Source: Pseudolabrys sp963742345 (GTDB taxonomy: Bacteria; Pseudomonadota; Alphaproteobacteria; Rhizobiales; Xanthobacteraceae). Taken from it: a stretch of DNA of 64,000 nt. Positions 1-10,161 of the stretch are shown here, piece by piece. The notes under the pieces are model-generated. The model did no database searches, was not told where the DNA came from, and saw only the letters and a list, made by a program, of their open reading frames with translations. The position numbers and the translations under genes are program-made. Location: positions 310,001-374,000 of the forward strand of contig CAVULO010000010.1 of the NCBI GenBank assembly GCA_963742345.1. Direction: 5' to 3'. Within the stretch, counting starts at the first letter, position 1, and every line of letters starts with the position of its first letter.

Positions 1-100
1 TGGCGGCCTTGTCGCCTTGTACGCTGCCTTGCACGCTGCCTTGCACGCTGCCTTGAACGCTACCTTTCATGCTGCCCTGTTCGCTTTTGTCCATGGTCAT
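1..100 (-). CDS. Start of an unrecognised gene with GSVQ repeats (cut by window edge)
   Basis: Reading leftwards from an ATG at 100, an open frame runs off the window after about 33 codons. A GAGGG ribosome-binding sequence lies 4 bases upstream. The visible protein starts MTMDKSEQGSMKG and then repeats the unit GSVQ four times, encoded by a near-perfect 12-bp DNA repeat. An in-frame second ATG at codon 3 could also be used. I do not recognise the family; the visible part is hydrophilic and carries no signal peptide. The good start context supports a real gene, but only its first third of a hundred residues can be judged. Confidence 0.5.
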   Translation of the reverse strand, partial: MTMDKSEQGSMKGSVQGSVQGSVQGSVQGDKAA

Positions 101-111
101 CGTCCCTCATT

Positions 112-145
112 AAAAAATGGCCGCACGAAAGCGGCGCGGCCATTT
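112..145 (-). terminator. Terminator-like hairpin in the leader of the left-edge gene
   Basis: A perfect 10-bp stem (115-124 with 136-145, 11-base loop) is followed on the minus strand by a run of six T. This is the form of an intrinsic terminator, yet it lies only about 12 bases before the start codon of the gene at 100, with no gene seen upstream on that strand. It may act as an attenuator or terminate read-through. Confidence 0.5.
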
Positions 146-283
146 GAAAAGGTCAGGTACTTGCTTCAAAGCCACTCGGTTCAGAGGGGAAGAGTGGCGT
201 TCCTATTCGACCCCCATTCGCGCAAGTGCGCTTTCGTCAGGATCATTGATTCAGATTAAAGAACGAGGCTAGCCTGAGCGGCC

Positions 284-1039
284 ATGAACCTTGCAGCATC
301 TGACACCAGGCTGGACCAGCATCCGTTCGTCGCGCGGCTGCTGCAACACGTCGACCTCGATCCCGTCGATCTGAGAAGCCTCGATGCCATCATCGATGGC
401 CAATTGTTGATCCGGCGGCGCGGAGATCTCATCGTCGACGGGGACGAATATCGCAAGCTTTGCTTCGTGAAGGATGGCTACGCCGTGCGCTACAAACTGC
501 TGCGCAACGGCAAACGGCAAATTCTCAACGTCGTGCTGCCCGGCGACATCGTAGGCTTGCCCGGCAGCTTCTATGAGCGGGCGGTGTATTCGGTGAGCGC
601 CATCACCGATCTCACGATGAATGCCTGTACGCTCGATGCCTATGTGCAGCTCTGTTACCGGCGTCCGAAATTCGGTTTGGCGCTGAGCTGGATCGTCGTT
701 CAGGAGGCGACGACCTACGCCGAACACATTATCGATATCGGCCGCCGCACGCCGATCGAGCGGCTGTCGCATTTCCTTCTTGAGCTGCACGCGCGGTTAC
801 GCGTCGTCGGGCTCGCCGAAAAGACGAGCTTCGCCTTGCCGTTTTCCCAGGAAGTCATGTCCGACGTACTCGGCCTGAGCCTTCCGCATCTCAACCGCAT
901 GATGCAGCAATTGCGCTCGGAAAAGCTGATCGCCGACAGCGAACGGCGCGTTGAATTTGTCGATCTCGGCGCCATGCAGGCGCTTGCGCATTACCAGCCG
1001 CAAAAGCTGACACCGATCCCGCTTCAGACGTCGGCCTAG
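284..1039 (+). CDS. Crp/Fnr-family transcriptional regulator
   Basis: A 251-residue cytoplasmic regulator. Residues about 25-140 form the cyclic-nucleotide-binding-like beta-roll (pattern ending LPGDIVGLPG), followed by the dimer helix and a C-terminal winged helix at about 180-235. The recognition helix reads SLPHLNR and lacks the E-x-x-S-R residues that read TTGA half sites, so it probably recognises another sequence than the FixK-type boxes found further right. No N-terminal cysteine cluster of the FNR type is present. The gene stands alone, convergent with the zinc-finger gene. A near-palindrome TTGATTCAGATTAA lies at 246-259, 25 bases before the ATG. Confidence 0.85.
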   Translation: MNLAASDTRLDQHPFVARLLQHVDLDPVDLRSLDAIIDGQLLIRRRGDLIVDGDEYRKLCFVKDGYAVRYKLLRNGKRQILNVVLPGDIVGLPGSFYERAVYSVSAITDLTMNACTLDAYVQLCYRRPKFGLALSWIVVQEATTYAEHIIDIGRRTPIERLSHFLLELHARLRVVGLAEKTSFALPFSQEVMSDVLGLSLPHLNRMMQQLRSEKLIADSERRVEFVDLGAMQALAHYQPQKLTPIPLQTSA

Positions 1040-1045
1040 CGTTCG

Positions 1046-1354
1046 TCAGACAAAGCGGGGGATCGGACCGCGTTGCGGCGTCGTGCGATCGCCAAGATCG
1101 ACGAATGTCTCATCGAGATAGCACCAGCCCCAGCCTTCCGGAGGATCGTAACCCTCGATGACGGGATGGCCAGTCGCGCGGAAATGCCTGGTGGCGTGTT
1201 TGTTCGGCGATGAATCGCAACAACCGACATGGCCGCAGCTGCGGCAAACGCGCAAATGCACCCAACGCGATCCCGTCTTGAGGCATTCCTCGCAGCCCAG
1301 TGCACTCGGCGTTACATCCAGAATGCTGGCCGTGTGTGTGCAAAGCTTGCTCAT
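1046..1354 (-). CDS. UBP-type zinc finger domain protein
   Basis: A 102-residue protein made almost entirely of a ZnF-UBP domain. Visible ligands are the early Cys-x-His, the CEEC pair near residues 20-23, the CRSCGHVGCC cluster near 37-44 and following histidines. In eukaryotes the domain binds the ubiquitin C-terminus; the bacterial role is unknown. Its ATG overlaps the TGA of the upstream MFS gene (ATGA, 1351-1354), so the two are probably translationally coupled. Confidence 0.85.
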   Translation of the reverse strand: MSKLCTHTASILDVTPSALGCEECLKTGSRWVHLRVCRSCGHVGCCDSSPNKHATRHFRATGHPVIEGYDPPEGWGWCYLDETFVDLGDRTTPQRGPIPRFV

Positions 1355-2791
1355 GGCGTTGCCCGATGCTTGTGCGCGGCCGGCGGCAGCATGGCCGCAA
1401 TGCTGACGGCGCCAGCGGCAGCGAGAACGGCGCCGATAACAAGACCAGTTTGATATCCGGCCGCATAAGATGCAACGCCGGCGGACAGCGCAACACCGGC
1501 AAGCTGGGCCACGCGGCTCACCGCGTTGTTGACGCCGGAGGCGAGCCCCTCATCGGCATCTGTCACGCTCGACATCACCGATGCCGTGAGCGGGGCCACC
1601 AGCACCGCAAGGGAAATGCCCAAAAGCCCCATCGGTGCAATCACACCGGCGGCCAGCGAAGCGGTCTTGCCCAACGCCATCAGCAGCAAGGCAACTGCCA
1701 CACCGAGCGGACCCATGATCAACATGGTGCGCGCACCGATTTTGTCGGCCATGACACCGAAGGGCTGCGACAGAAAGCCAAGGCCAAGAGTGAAAGGCAG
1801 GAAGGCGAGCCCTGCATCGGTCGGTGTCAATGCACGCCGGTCGATGAGATCGAAGGACACAAGAAAGAACATGATCGACAATCCCGAATAGATCAGCAGC
1901 GTCGCCACGTTCAGCGCGACAAACGGGTGATTGCCGATCAGGCGTGGCGGTGTCATCGGATGCGCGCTCGCGCGCTCCCAGAAGGCGTAGCCGGCGAGCG
2001 CCGCTATTCCCAGCACCGCGGCGAGCGCGATCATCCCGCCGGTCGCGGTGCCGGGTTTATCCGGACCGATTTGACTCAAAGCCCAGGCCAATGCGCCGAG
2101 CGCGATCGCCAGGATCGCGGCGCCCACGACATCGAAGCGCCGCGCCGCATGCTGATCGGGCGGCGCATAGCCAAACAGCAGCGCCACTGCGATCAGCGCC
2201 AGCGGCGGGTTGATCGCAAACACCCATTGCCAGCCGAAGTTTTCGGTCAGCCAGCCGCCGAGCACCGGTCCGCCGGCGGTGGTCAGCGCGGAAGCGGCGG
2301 CCCATACGCCGATGGCGCGGCTGCGTTCTTCTTTGGGATAAGTCGCGCCGATCAGCGCCAGAACTCGATGGCGTCAGGATCGCCGCCGAAATCCCCTGCG
2401 CCACGCGGCACGCGATCAGCCACTCGATGGAGGGCGCTGCCACGCAGGCGGCCGATGACAGCCCGAAGCCGATACAGCCCACAGCCAGCATACGCGCCTT
2501 GCCGTAGTGATCGGCAAGCGCGCCGCCGATCAACGTCAGCGCGGCCAGCGCCAGGATGTAGCCGTTGAGCACCCATTGCACGGAGGCAAGATCGGCGCCG
2601 AAAAAGGCGCGCAGTTTCGGCAGCGCGACCGTCAGCGCGGAACCGTCGATGAAGGCCATCGCAGATGCGAGCACGCAGGCCGCCAGCACCACCCGGCGGC
2701 GCCAAGGAGCGATCTCGCGTCCGAGCGCGCGCGGGCATGGTTGGGCGGCAATGATGCCGCGGTCGCATGGCTCGACGAAGGGCTGCGCCAT
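1351..2791 (-). pseudogene. MFS drug-efflux transporter (DHA2/EmrB type), frameshifted
   Basis: Two overlapping frames together encode one 14-helix efflux transporter of the major facilitator superfamily. The N-terminal part starts at 2791 and has the first helix with FIDGSALTVALP and the loop motif GGALADHYGKARML. It reads correctly up to ILTPSS, then goes out of frame. The rest, starting LALIGATYP and including GPVLGGWLTENFGWQWVF, continues in another frame to 1351. One extra base in the AA pair at 2362-2363 (TT on the coding strand) explains the break: without it the reading frame is 480 codons, the usual family length. The conserved sequence on both sides is intact, so this is either a recent mutation or a sequence error. 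The stop overlaps the start of the zinc-finger gene. Confidence 0.8.
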
Positions 2792-2848
2792 GAGGGCTTA
2801 TGGGTAACATGTGCGGGAGGCGCGCGCTTGCCAATTTCTCCGCTCAGC

Positions 2849-2880
2849 GGTGGGTTACGCCTTCGGCTAACCCACCCTAC
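2849..2880. repeat. Short palindromic repeat (GGTGGGTTA family)
   Basis: GGTGGGTTACGCC followed by its inverted copy GGCTAACCCACC, ending in CTAC. The same palindrome recurs at 3691-3721 and 3794-3825, and variants at 3750-3780, 7144-7172 and 16499-16533. It fills the short gap between the MFS gene and the small exported protein. Confidence 0.8.
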
Positions 2881-2982
2881 GAAGCAGCAACGACGAGCAG
2901 AGATGCAATGTGGAATCGCAAAGCAATAGACCGCAGCGCTGTTTTGCGCCGCGGCCCTGCTTCGATTGCCGTACGCTCGGAA

Positions 2983-3480
2983 TTATCGCTCTTGAGTACG
3001 CGGCCGCCCGTTCGACATAAAGGCGGCACCAAGGTTTTGAAACGCGCCGCTCTTGGTCGTGCTGCTTGCCGTGCTGGCGCCTGTCGCGTTGCCGGCCCCG
3101 GCGTTTGTCGCGTTTCCGGCCCCGGCGCTTGTCGTATTGCCGGCGGTAGCCGGGCCGCCCGCAGCGCCCGTCGTGTTGCCGGGATTTCCGATGACCTTGT
3201 TGCCACCCTGAGCGACCGGGCCGTGCGTGTTGTTGGTCGGCCTCGTGAGTATCATGTGGTCGGTTAAAACGCAGCGCCCGTCATTGCTGCACTGAATGGT
3301 ACTTTTTGTGGTTACGCAAGAGTACCCCTTGTCATCGGAGTCAAAATGGCCGTTTCCAGCCGTGCACCCGTTTTCAAGTTGAGCCTTTGTAAGGTGCAGT
3401 GTGAACTTTTCCGCCGAGGCTGTCCCGGTCAAAGCCGCAAGGCCGGCGAGGCTCAGAGCGACAATCAAAAACTTACGCAT
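2983..3480 (-). CDS. Small exported protein with Asn/Gly/Ala/Thr-rich tail
   Basis: A 165-residue protein with a clear signal peptide (MRKFLIVALSLAGLAAL, cleavage near TASA-EK). The start at 3480 is chosen because AAGGAGAA lies just upstream; a longer in-frame start at 3504 lacks this. The mature N-terminal half (to about residue 85) contains four cysteines and the phrase DSDDKGYSC. The C-terminal half is low complexity, rich in G, N, A and T with NATGA/NTTGA-like repeats. I do not recognise a named family. Probably periplasmic or surface-exposed. Confidence 0.7.
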   Translation of the reverse strand: MRKFLIVALSLAGLAALTGTASAEKFTLHLTKAQLENGCTAGNGHFDSDDKGYSCVTTKSTIQCSNDGRCVLTDHMILTRPTNNTHGPVAQGGNKVIGNPGNTTGAAGGPATAGNTTSAGAGNATNAGAGNATGASTASSTTKSGAFQNLGAAFMSNGRPRTQER

Positions 3481-3690
3481 TTTGTTCTCCTTTTTCATTT
3501 CCATTTGGCGGCTGCGTCTCTTGAACGTCGCCTGATGACGCGCTTTCAGAAATCTAGGAGCATGGGCGTGAACTCGTGCTGAATGGCCAGTTCAGACAAG
3601 AGCGCTGTCCGAACATTTTTGTTTTCGAAAAAGTGCGATGACACCCTCCGATTGGAGGACAGTCCGCAGAATGGGTTGAGCGTCTCCGAT

Positions 3691-3825
3691 GGTGGGTTAC
3701 GCCTTCGGCTAACCCACCCTACGAAGCAGCAATGCCGAGCGCAGATGCCGTAGGGCGGATTAGCGAAGCGTAATCCGCCGTCTCGCCTCCGATGGTGGGT
3801 TACGCCTCCGGCTAACCCACCCTAC
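3691..3825. repeat. Cluster of three palindromic repeats
   Basis: Three members of the GGTGGGTTA/GGCGGATTA family lie here (3691-3721, 3750-3780 inverted with AATCCGCC arms, 3794-3825), with a truncated piece at about 3840-3858. The stretch 3505-3913 holds no gene that I can support, only these repeats and the start of the riboswitch. Confidence 0.8.
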
Positions 3826-3913
3826 GAAGCAACAAATGCCGAGCCTTCGGCTAACCCACACGCGTCCCCCGCCCACATTGACACCCTTGCCCGCGCGCAT
3901 ACATTAAACACTG

Positions 3914-3990
3914 TTCCGAGGGGTGCCCCGATGGGGCTGAGAAAAACCCTTTGAACCTGATCCGGGTCATGCCGGCGAAGGGACAGGACA
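3914..3990 (+). promoter_or_regulatory. TPP riboswitch (thi box)
   Basis: The element has the conserved TPP-aptamer parts in order: GGGGTGCCC, GGCTGAGA near 3935-3942, ACCCTTTGAACCTGATC at about 3946-3962 and CCGGGTCATGCCGGCGAAGGG. It ends 5 bases before the ATG at 3996, so it likely controls ribosome access and/or transcription of the two membrane protein genes and thiC. Confidence 0.95.
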
Positions 3991-3995
3991 ATTCG

Positions 3996-4382
3996 ATGCA
4001 CCAATCGCTCACGATCGCGCGGCTCGTCGGCCCGGTGCTGGCCGCGATCGGCATCGGCATGCTGGCAAACCAGGCGACCTACCGCGAGATGGCGGCGCAG
4101 TTCTTCGGCGGCCTTCCCTTCATCTACTTTTCGGGGATCCTGGCGCTGCTCGCGGGCCTGTATATCCTCAACGTGCATAACCTCTGGACGCGCGACTGGC
4201 GCAGCCTGATCACGGCCGTCGGGTGGTTCATGACCTGCGTCGGCGTGTTCCGCATTCTCGCGCCCCAGTTCGCCGTTTTCATCGGCGGCGGGATCGCCGC
4301 GGCCAGCGGATTCTTCATCGGTGCGGGCGTTGTCCTGCTCGCGCTCGGCGGCTTTATCACCTTCAAGGGTTATATGGCGTGA
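3996..4382 (+). CDS. Small four-helix membrane protein in the thiamin operon
   Basis: A 128-residue integral membrane protein with about four hydrophobic segments. The ATG at 3996 is chosen because an upstream in-frame ATG (3951) lies inside the riboswitch aptamer. It is a paralogue of the next gene: both share an L-x-GP start, a G-I/L-G-M-L motif followed by N and a tyrosine, FSGI/LSGV-LAL, the V-H-N turn and FRILAPQ/VRMLAPQ. I do not recognise a named family. The position directly after a TPP riboswitch and before thiC suggests a link to thiamin or pyrimidine-precursor metabolism, perhaps transport; that is inference. Confidence 0.75.
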   Translation: MHQSLTIARLVGPVLAAIGIGMLANQATYREMAAQFFGGLPFIYFSGILALLAGLYILNVHNLWTRDWRSLITAVGWFMTCVGVFRILAPQFAVFIGGGIAAASGFFIGAGVVLLALGGFITFKGYMA

Positions 4383-4419
4383 GCGTTGCGCGTGAGCCTT
4401 TCATTCGGGGGACATAACC

Positions 4420-4869
4420 ATGGAACGGTCGCATTTTCTGGCCAAGTTGATCGGCCCTGTCTTTATCGTCGGCGGTCTCGGCATGTTGTTCAACACCGAC
4501 ATCTACCGCGCGATGTTTCAGCGGGCGCTGCACGACCACATGCTCATCTATCTGTCGGGTGTGCTCGCGCTCACGGTCGGGCTGGCGATTGTCGCCGTGC
4601 ACAATGACTGGAAATGGCACTGGCCGCTGATCATCACCGTGACCGGCTGGCTCGCACTGATCGGCGGCACCGTACGCATGCTCGCACCGCAGGCCATCGA
4701 GGCGGCGGGCCTGGCGGTGCTCAACTATCCGAATTTTTTCATCGTCGACGGTGGGGTCGCCGTGCTGCTCGGCGTGCTGCTGAGCTATTTCGGCTATCTC
4801 GATCCGCCACAACTGTCCCCGGAGCGTGCACGTGCGCGCCGCCGGTCGCGTCTACGGAGGAGAAGGTAA
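4420..4869 (+). CDS. Small four-helix membrane protein, paralogue of the preceding gene
   Basis: A 149-residue membrane protein with four predicted helices and a very basic C-terminal tail (about the last 17 residues are mostly Arg). Residues 1-130 align in pattern with the preceding gene, including LSGVLALTVGLAI, AVHND and VRMLAPQ. The stop codon is one base before the thiC start, so it is co-translated with thiC. The Arg-rich tail is probably fortuitous, because the same DNA provides the thiC ribosome-binding site GGAGGAGAAGG. Tandem duplication is the simplest origin of the pair. Confidence 0.75.
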   Translation: MERSHFLAKLIGPVFIVGGLGMLFNTDIYRAMFQRALHDHMLIYLSGVLALTVGLAIVAVHNDWKWHWPLIITVTGWLALIGGTVRMLAPQAIEAAGLAVLNYPNFFIVDGGVAVLLGVLLSYFGYLDPPQLSPERARARRRSRLRRRR

Positions 4870-4870
4870 A

Positions 4871-6802
<1,932 letters not shown>

Positions 6803-6835
6803 CTGCCCGAGCTCTCCAACCCGTAGGCGGGATCA

Positions 6836-7084
6836 ATGACGCACGTCACGTATAAAATCGTCCGGCACGATGAAGGCTGGGCCTACAAGGCCGGCGATGT
6901 TTTCTCCGAGCCGTTTCCCACCCATGCGGCCGCGCTCGCCGCGGCCAAGCGCGCCGCCCAGGAGCAGCGCGTTCCCGGGCAGACCCACGTCATCGAGTAC
7001 GAGGACGAAAAAGGCCGGTGGCATACTGAAACGGCGGCCGGAAGCGACCGCCCGGACACCGACGTCAAGGACGTCGATCGCTGA
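6836..7084 (+). CDS. DUF2188 domain protein
   Basis: An 82-residue cytoplasmic protein of the DUF2188 type: MTHVTYKIVRHDEGWAYK, then FSEPFPTHAAALAAAK and a YEDEKGRWHTE motif before a charged tail. It is close to the 81-residue gene at 20370 (both share GWAYK, FSEPFP, IEYEDEKGRWHTET and GSDRP). Function is unknown; the fold is thought to be a small alpha/beta domain that reads or binds unknown partners. It starts 34 bases after thiC but is probably separately expressed. Confidence 0.8.
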   Translation: MTHVTYKIVRHDEGWAYKAGDVFSEPFPTHAAALAAAKRAAQEQRVPGQTHVIEYEDEKGRWHTETAAGSDRPDTDVKDVDR

Positions 7085-7143
7085 CATGCGGTTGATGTGG
7101 GTGGCGCACGGCAAAGGGGAGCCCGTAGGATGGCGATTCGAAT

Positions 7144-7172
7144 GGCGGATTACGCTTCGCTAATCCGCCCTA
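7144..7172. repeat. Palindromic repeat (GGCGGATTA variant)
   Basis: GGCGGATTACGC and inverted GCTAATCCGCC followed by CTAC; same family as the copy at 3750-3780. It lies between the DUF2188 gene and the convergent gene at 7209. Confidence 0.8.
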
Positions 7173-7208
7173 CGCGCTGTCCATGTTTCAACGCTTAGTG
7201 TGATCTCA

Positions 7209-8126
7209 CTAATTTTCTTCGCGTTTTCGATCATCCGCGGCCCCGGCCTCTTCATACACCTGCATTACCTCTGCCGCAGTGGCTTCGAATAACTTCATAA
7301 ATGCTTTTGTGTCCGAAGAATCCTCTAAAACAAGTCCGACATAGGCTGCCAACGCTTCAAGTACTGTAAGCGGCACAAAAGCGAATTGATTGAAGTTGGT
7401 GTCGCAATCGTGCCCGCGTGGTTGAAAATTGTACCCCGGTTGATCTTCGCGCTCCTCTAAATAATGGATCAGTAAGCTAGACCATGTGCCGTGTACATGA
7501 TGCGATCCAATCCGATGCGCAACCACGTACATTAAACGGGCGTGACCAACTGCTGCCAGGATGGAGGCCATGTCGGGCAACTTCTTCGCCCTCGTGATTT
7601 CACTTTCTGAGAGGCCAGAGGATGCAATATGATTAGCAATGGATTTTAGCATCCGGCTTTCGATAGGCAGAGCTTCTCCCCTTCTAGCTTCAATGTTGGT
7701 TTCAATTTCGGCTTTGAACTCTATTTCCGTTTTCAATCCATCGGCCAAATACCGCGCAAATTTTTCATCTGACGGATCGCGACAAAGCCATACAATCTTT
7801 ATTGCGCTTTCGAAAATGCACCTATCCACGATAGCGGTCGTTTCACCGAAGCGCCCCTCGTGTGAAAGCGCAACATTCGCTAACATCAATCTGGCACATC
7901 GATTCAATAATCCTATTAGTACGTGATAATGCTGAGGTTGAATCGGCCTAAACGCAGGGGATTCTTTCTGAATATGAGCTACGAAAGCATTCAGAGACCC
8001 TACAAACTTGTACCACTCGAATAAGATTGGATTGTAATCGCCGGTTTCTTTGCAGCGATCCAATTCTTGAATTGAAAACTTTGGGGGCCTCGGCAAAACG
8101 TTAGGGCTTGTCGTTTCCGCTTTCAC
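7209..8126 (-). CDS. DUF5677-like protein
   Basis: A 305-residue, mainly helical protein with the layout of the DUF5677 family: a helix with LIGLLNRCARLMLANVAL, then the segment RCIFESAIKIVWLC, and a late H-x-H-G-T-W (SHHVHGTW) motif near residue 205, which is typical of this group. Function is unknown. Its DNA is visibly less GC-rich than its neighbours, suggesting recent acquisition. It stands between two repeat-containing gaps and has no obvious operon partner. Confidence 0.6.
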   Translation of the reverse strand: MKAETTSPNVLPRPPKFSIQELDRCKETGDYNPILFEWYKFVGSLNAFVAHIQKESPAFRPIQPQHYHVLIGLLNRCARLMLANVALSHEGRFGETTAIVDRCIFESAIKIVWLCRDPSDEKFARYLADGLKTEIEFKAEIETNIEARRGEALPIESRMLKSIANHIASSGLSESEITRAKKLPDMASILAAVGHARLMYVVAHRIGSHHVHGTWSSLLIHYLEEREDQPGYNFQPRGHDCDTNFNQFAFVPLTVLEALAAYVGLVLEDSSDTKAFMKLFEATAAEVMQVYEEAGAADDRKREEN

Positions 8127-8179
8127 ATCGAATTTCCCTGCTTCCCCACACTTCCTTTAGCGCAATCCGTAATCTTGCG

Positions 8180-8470
8180 CTAACGGCACCGCCCTTCAAT
8201 CCTCAGCCGCACACGCCGCCACTTGCCTTGCTCGAAGCCGTCGGAATGGCGCCACGCCCGGTATTCCTCGGCGAAAGCTATTTCCCCGGCGTGGTCGCCG
8301 TAGCGTGCGACCAGATCGGCCGCGAGCCGCTCCACTTCGCCGCGCGGGATCAGGCGCGGCCGGACCACACTTTGCCACAACACCCACAGGAGCGCGCCCC
8401 AAACTGGCGCCGTGGCCACGCCGAGCGCGAGCCATCCCACAAAAAAATAGTGTGAATATGAGTCCGCCAA
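8180..8470 (-). CDS. Small single-span membrane protein
   Basis: A 96-residue protein with one or two hydrophobic segments near the N-terminus (FFVGWLALGVATAPVWGALLWVLW) and a charged cytoplasmic C-terminal half containing RPRLIPRGEVERLAADLVARYGD-like sequence and AFAEEYRAWRH. The start is TTG at 8470, placed 4 bases after the stop of the gene at 8474, which fits translational coupling. Family not recognised, but the coupling and amphipathic C-terminus look like a real gene. Confidence 0.6.
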   Translation of the reverse strand: MADSYSHYFFVGWLALGVATAPVWGALLWVLWQSVVRPRLIPRGEVERLAADLVARYGDHAGEIAFAEEYRAWRHSDGFEQGKWRRVRLRIEGRCR

Positions 8471-8473
8471 AGC

Positions 8474-8698
8474 TCAGACTTGAGAAGTATCTGGCGGCGT
8501 TAGAGCCAACGAACTTTGCCGCACGATCAACCGATAAACGCCAACCCAGAACTGGGCGTGGAGCGGTTCGCAATTTCGCTCTGATATGAAGGCGCGCAGC
8601 AGGGCTTCGGCCCCCGCCCCCACGTCGTAGCATTGAATCAGCACATTGCAGGCCGTTTGCAGATCGGCAGGCATATCCTCCATTCCGCTTGTATCCAT
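8474..8698 (-). CDS. Small hypothetical protein
   Basis: A 74-residue cytoplasmic protein starting at an ATG preceded by GGGAGGC. It contains LQTACNVLIQCYDVGAGAEAL and an FWVGVYRLIV segment. It is the first gene of a two-gene unit with the membrane protein at 8180. No family recognised. Confidence 0.55.
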   Translation of the reverse strand: MDTSGMEDMPADLQTACNVLIQCYDVGAGAEALLRAFISERNCEPLHAQFWVGVYRLIVRQSSLALTPPDTSQV

Positions 8699-8823
8699 TT
8701 CCGCCTCCCGTTGCCCGAAGTTGTGGGCTCTCTTTCTGCAATTTTCGGTCGGCAGCGTAATACCAACTTTCTGAGTACCAGAAAAGTTGTTTTATCGAAT
8801 TCGCCTCCCTTGCGGGAGGGCCA

Positions 8824-9069
8824 ATGGTTCGCACTCTGGATTCGCCTCGTCACGAAGCCTTGCGCGCGTTTCTGATCGAACGCCGCACCAAGGCCGGGTT
8901 GCGCCAGGTCGATCTGGCCAAGCGGCTGCGCCGCTCGCAGTCCTACGTGACCTACGTCGAAACCGGGCAGAAGCTTGTCGATGTCGTCGAGCTGATGGAA
9001 TGGGCCGATGCGATCGGGTTTGACGCGCGCGACGCGATCAACCGTCTTCATAAGACACCCAAAAAGTAG
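8824..9069 (+). CDS. XRE-family helix-turn-helix protein
   Basis: An 81-residue DNA-binding protein consisting of one helix-turn-helix domain. Residues 15-70 show the Cro/C1 pattern: RTKAGLRQVDLAKRL, then RSQSYVTYVETGQKLVDVVEL. The ATG follows GGGAGGG. It stands alone and divergently from the gene pair at 8474, so it might regulate them or be an isolated regulator; no toxin partner is seen next to it. Confidence 0.85.
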   Translation: MVRTLDSPRHEALRAFLIERRTKAGLRQVDLAKRLRRSQSYVTYVETGQKLVDVVELMEWADAIGFDARDAINRLHKTPKK

Positions 9070-9194
9070 AACGCGGCGTGCCTAGCGCGACGGCCGGGAC
9101 AGGTACGCGAAGGACCGCCTTCGGCCTTTCGCCCGGCCAGGACGGATAATATCATGCGGGTGCGCGCCGCGGTTGACATTCGAGGTGTGAGATC

Positions 9195-10124
9195 ATGAAT
9201 CCGTTTTATGCAGCCGTGCTCGGAGCAAGTTTTATAATCGCGCCATTCCTCGCAGGCGGTGCGGCGGCCCAGGCGCCGCTGCCCAACGAAAAACTCAACG
9301 CTTATGTCGGGTGCATCAACCGGCTTTCGGCCCGGAGCTACGATTTACGCGTGCGCTATTTCAGCTGGGCGGACAAAAGCGGCCCGACCGGCAAGGAGCG
9401 GATCATCTACGGCACCTACACCATCTACGACACATCCGACTGCAAGAAGAACGTCGAGAAGGCCAATGCGCTGGAGCCGCATGACGCCGCGCTCGAAGAC
9501 GCCGCCTCGGCCTACGCGGAGGCCGTGAGCAAGCTTGAGCCGCTGCTCAAGGAGGCCGACGACTATTATTCCCAGCAGGACTACAAGGATGACAAGATGG
9601 CGAAGGGGCGCGCCTTGCATCCCCGCCTCGTGGCTGCATGGGATGCGTTCGAGAGCGCCGACCAAAAGCTGCGCAGCGGCGTCGAGGCCATCAACGACAA
9701 TCGCGCGCTGGAGAGACTTGCCGCGATCGAGAAAAGCGAAGGCCGCAACGCGCGCTACCATGTCGAAGCCGTGATGATCCAGGCCAAGCGCGTGCTGCGC
9801 ACGGAGGACATCGCGAAACCCGACGTCGCCGCGATCACGCAGGCGCTCGACGAATACGAAAGCCTGGTCAAGGGGGCCGAGCAGTTTTCAGGCGCCGGCA
9901 GCGACGCCAAGATCGGCTCCATGTTCATCAGCAACGCCAGGTCGTTCCTGGTTACGGCGAAGGCCGTGATGCGCCGCATCCGCGACAAGGTGCCCTACAG
10001 CGCCGGCGACAAGATGATGCTCGGCAACGAAGGCAGCGGCTGGATGGTCGAGGGCTCGCCGCCGCGGTTGCTGCGCGACTACAATCAACTGGTCGACGCC
10101 TACAACCGCGGCGCCAGAATCTAG
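9195..10124 (+). CDS. DUF3829 (YiiG-like) exported protein
   Basis: A 309-residue protein with a signal peptide (cleavage near GGAAA-QA) and a DUF3829 domain over most of the mature part: LNAYVGCINRLS near the start, a conserved DCKKNVEKA region, the DDYYSQQDYKDD segment with following K-x-x-G-x-x-LHP, and a C-terminal VDAYN. It is thought to be periplasmic or lipoprotein-like; here there is no lipobox cysteine at the cleavage site. Function unknown. The next gene starts 37 bases downstream on the same strand. Confidence 0.8.
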   Translation: MNPFYAAVLGASFIIAPFLAGGAAAQAPLPNEKLNAYVGCINRLSARSYDLRVRYFSWADKSGPTGKERIIYGTYTIYDTSDCKKNVEKANALEPHDAALEDAASAYAEAVSKLEPLLKEADDYYSQQDYKDDKMAKGRALHPRLVAAWDAFESADQKLRSGVEAINDNRALERLAAIEKSEGRNARYHVEAVMIQAKRVLRTEDIAKPDVAAITQALDEYESLVKGAEQFSGAGSDAKIGSMFISNARSFLVTAKAVMRRIRDKVPYSAGDKMMLGNEGSGWMVEGSPPRLLRDYNQLVDAYNRGARI

Positions 10125-10161
10125 CGCGCGGCGGATGAGTGAAGCGTATCGAGGCAAAGAA

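Noticed and set aside
246..259. FixK/FNR-type site upstream of the Crp/Fnr gene at 284
   Set aside because: TTGATTCAGATTAA has one mismatch in the right half site and lies only 25 bases from the start codon, outside the spacing of the other sites; the local regulator also lacks the matching recognition residues.
17..259. An 80-codon forward frame at the left edge
   Set aside because: It is antisense to the gene starting at 100 and consists of a repetitive ALHAALHA stretch that mirrors the GSVQ repeat. No ribosome-binding site.
1300..2568. A 422-codon forward frame over the MFS gene
   Set aside because: The peptide is rich in Arg, Gln and His as expected for antisense GC-rich DNA and lies opposite a recognisable transporter.
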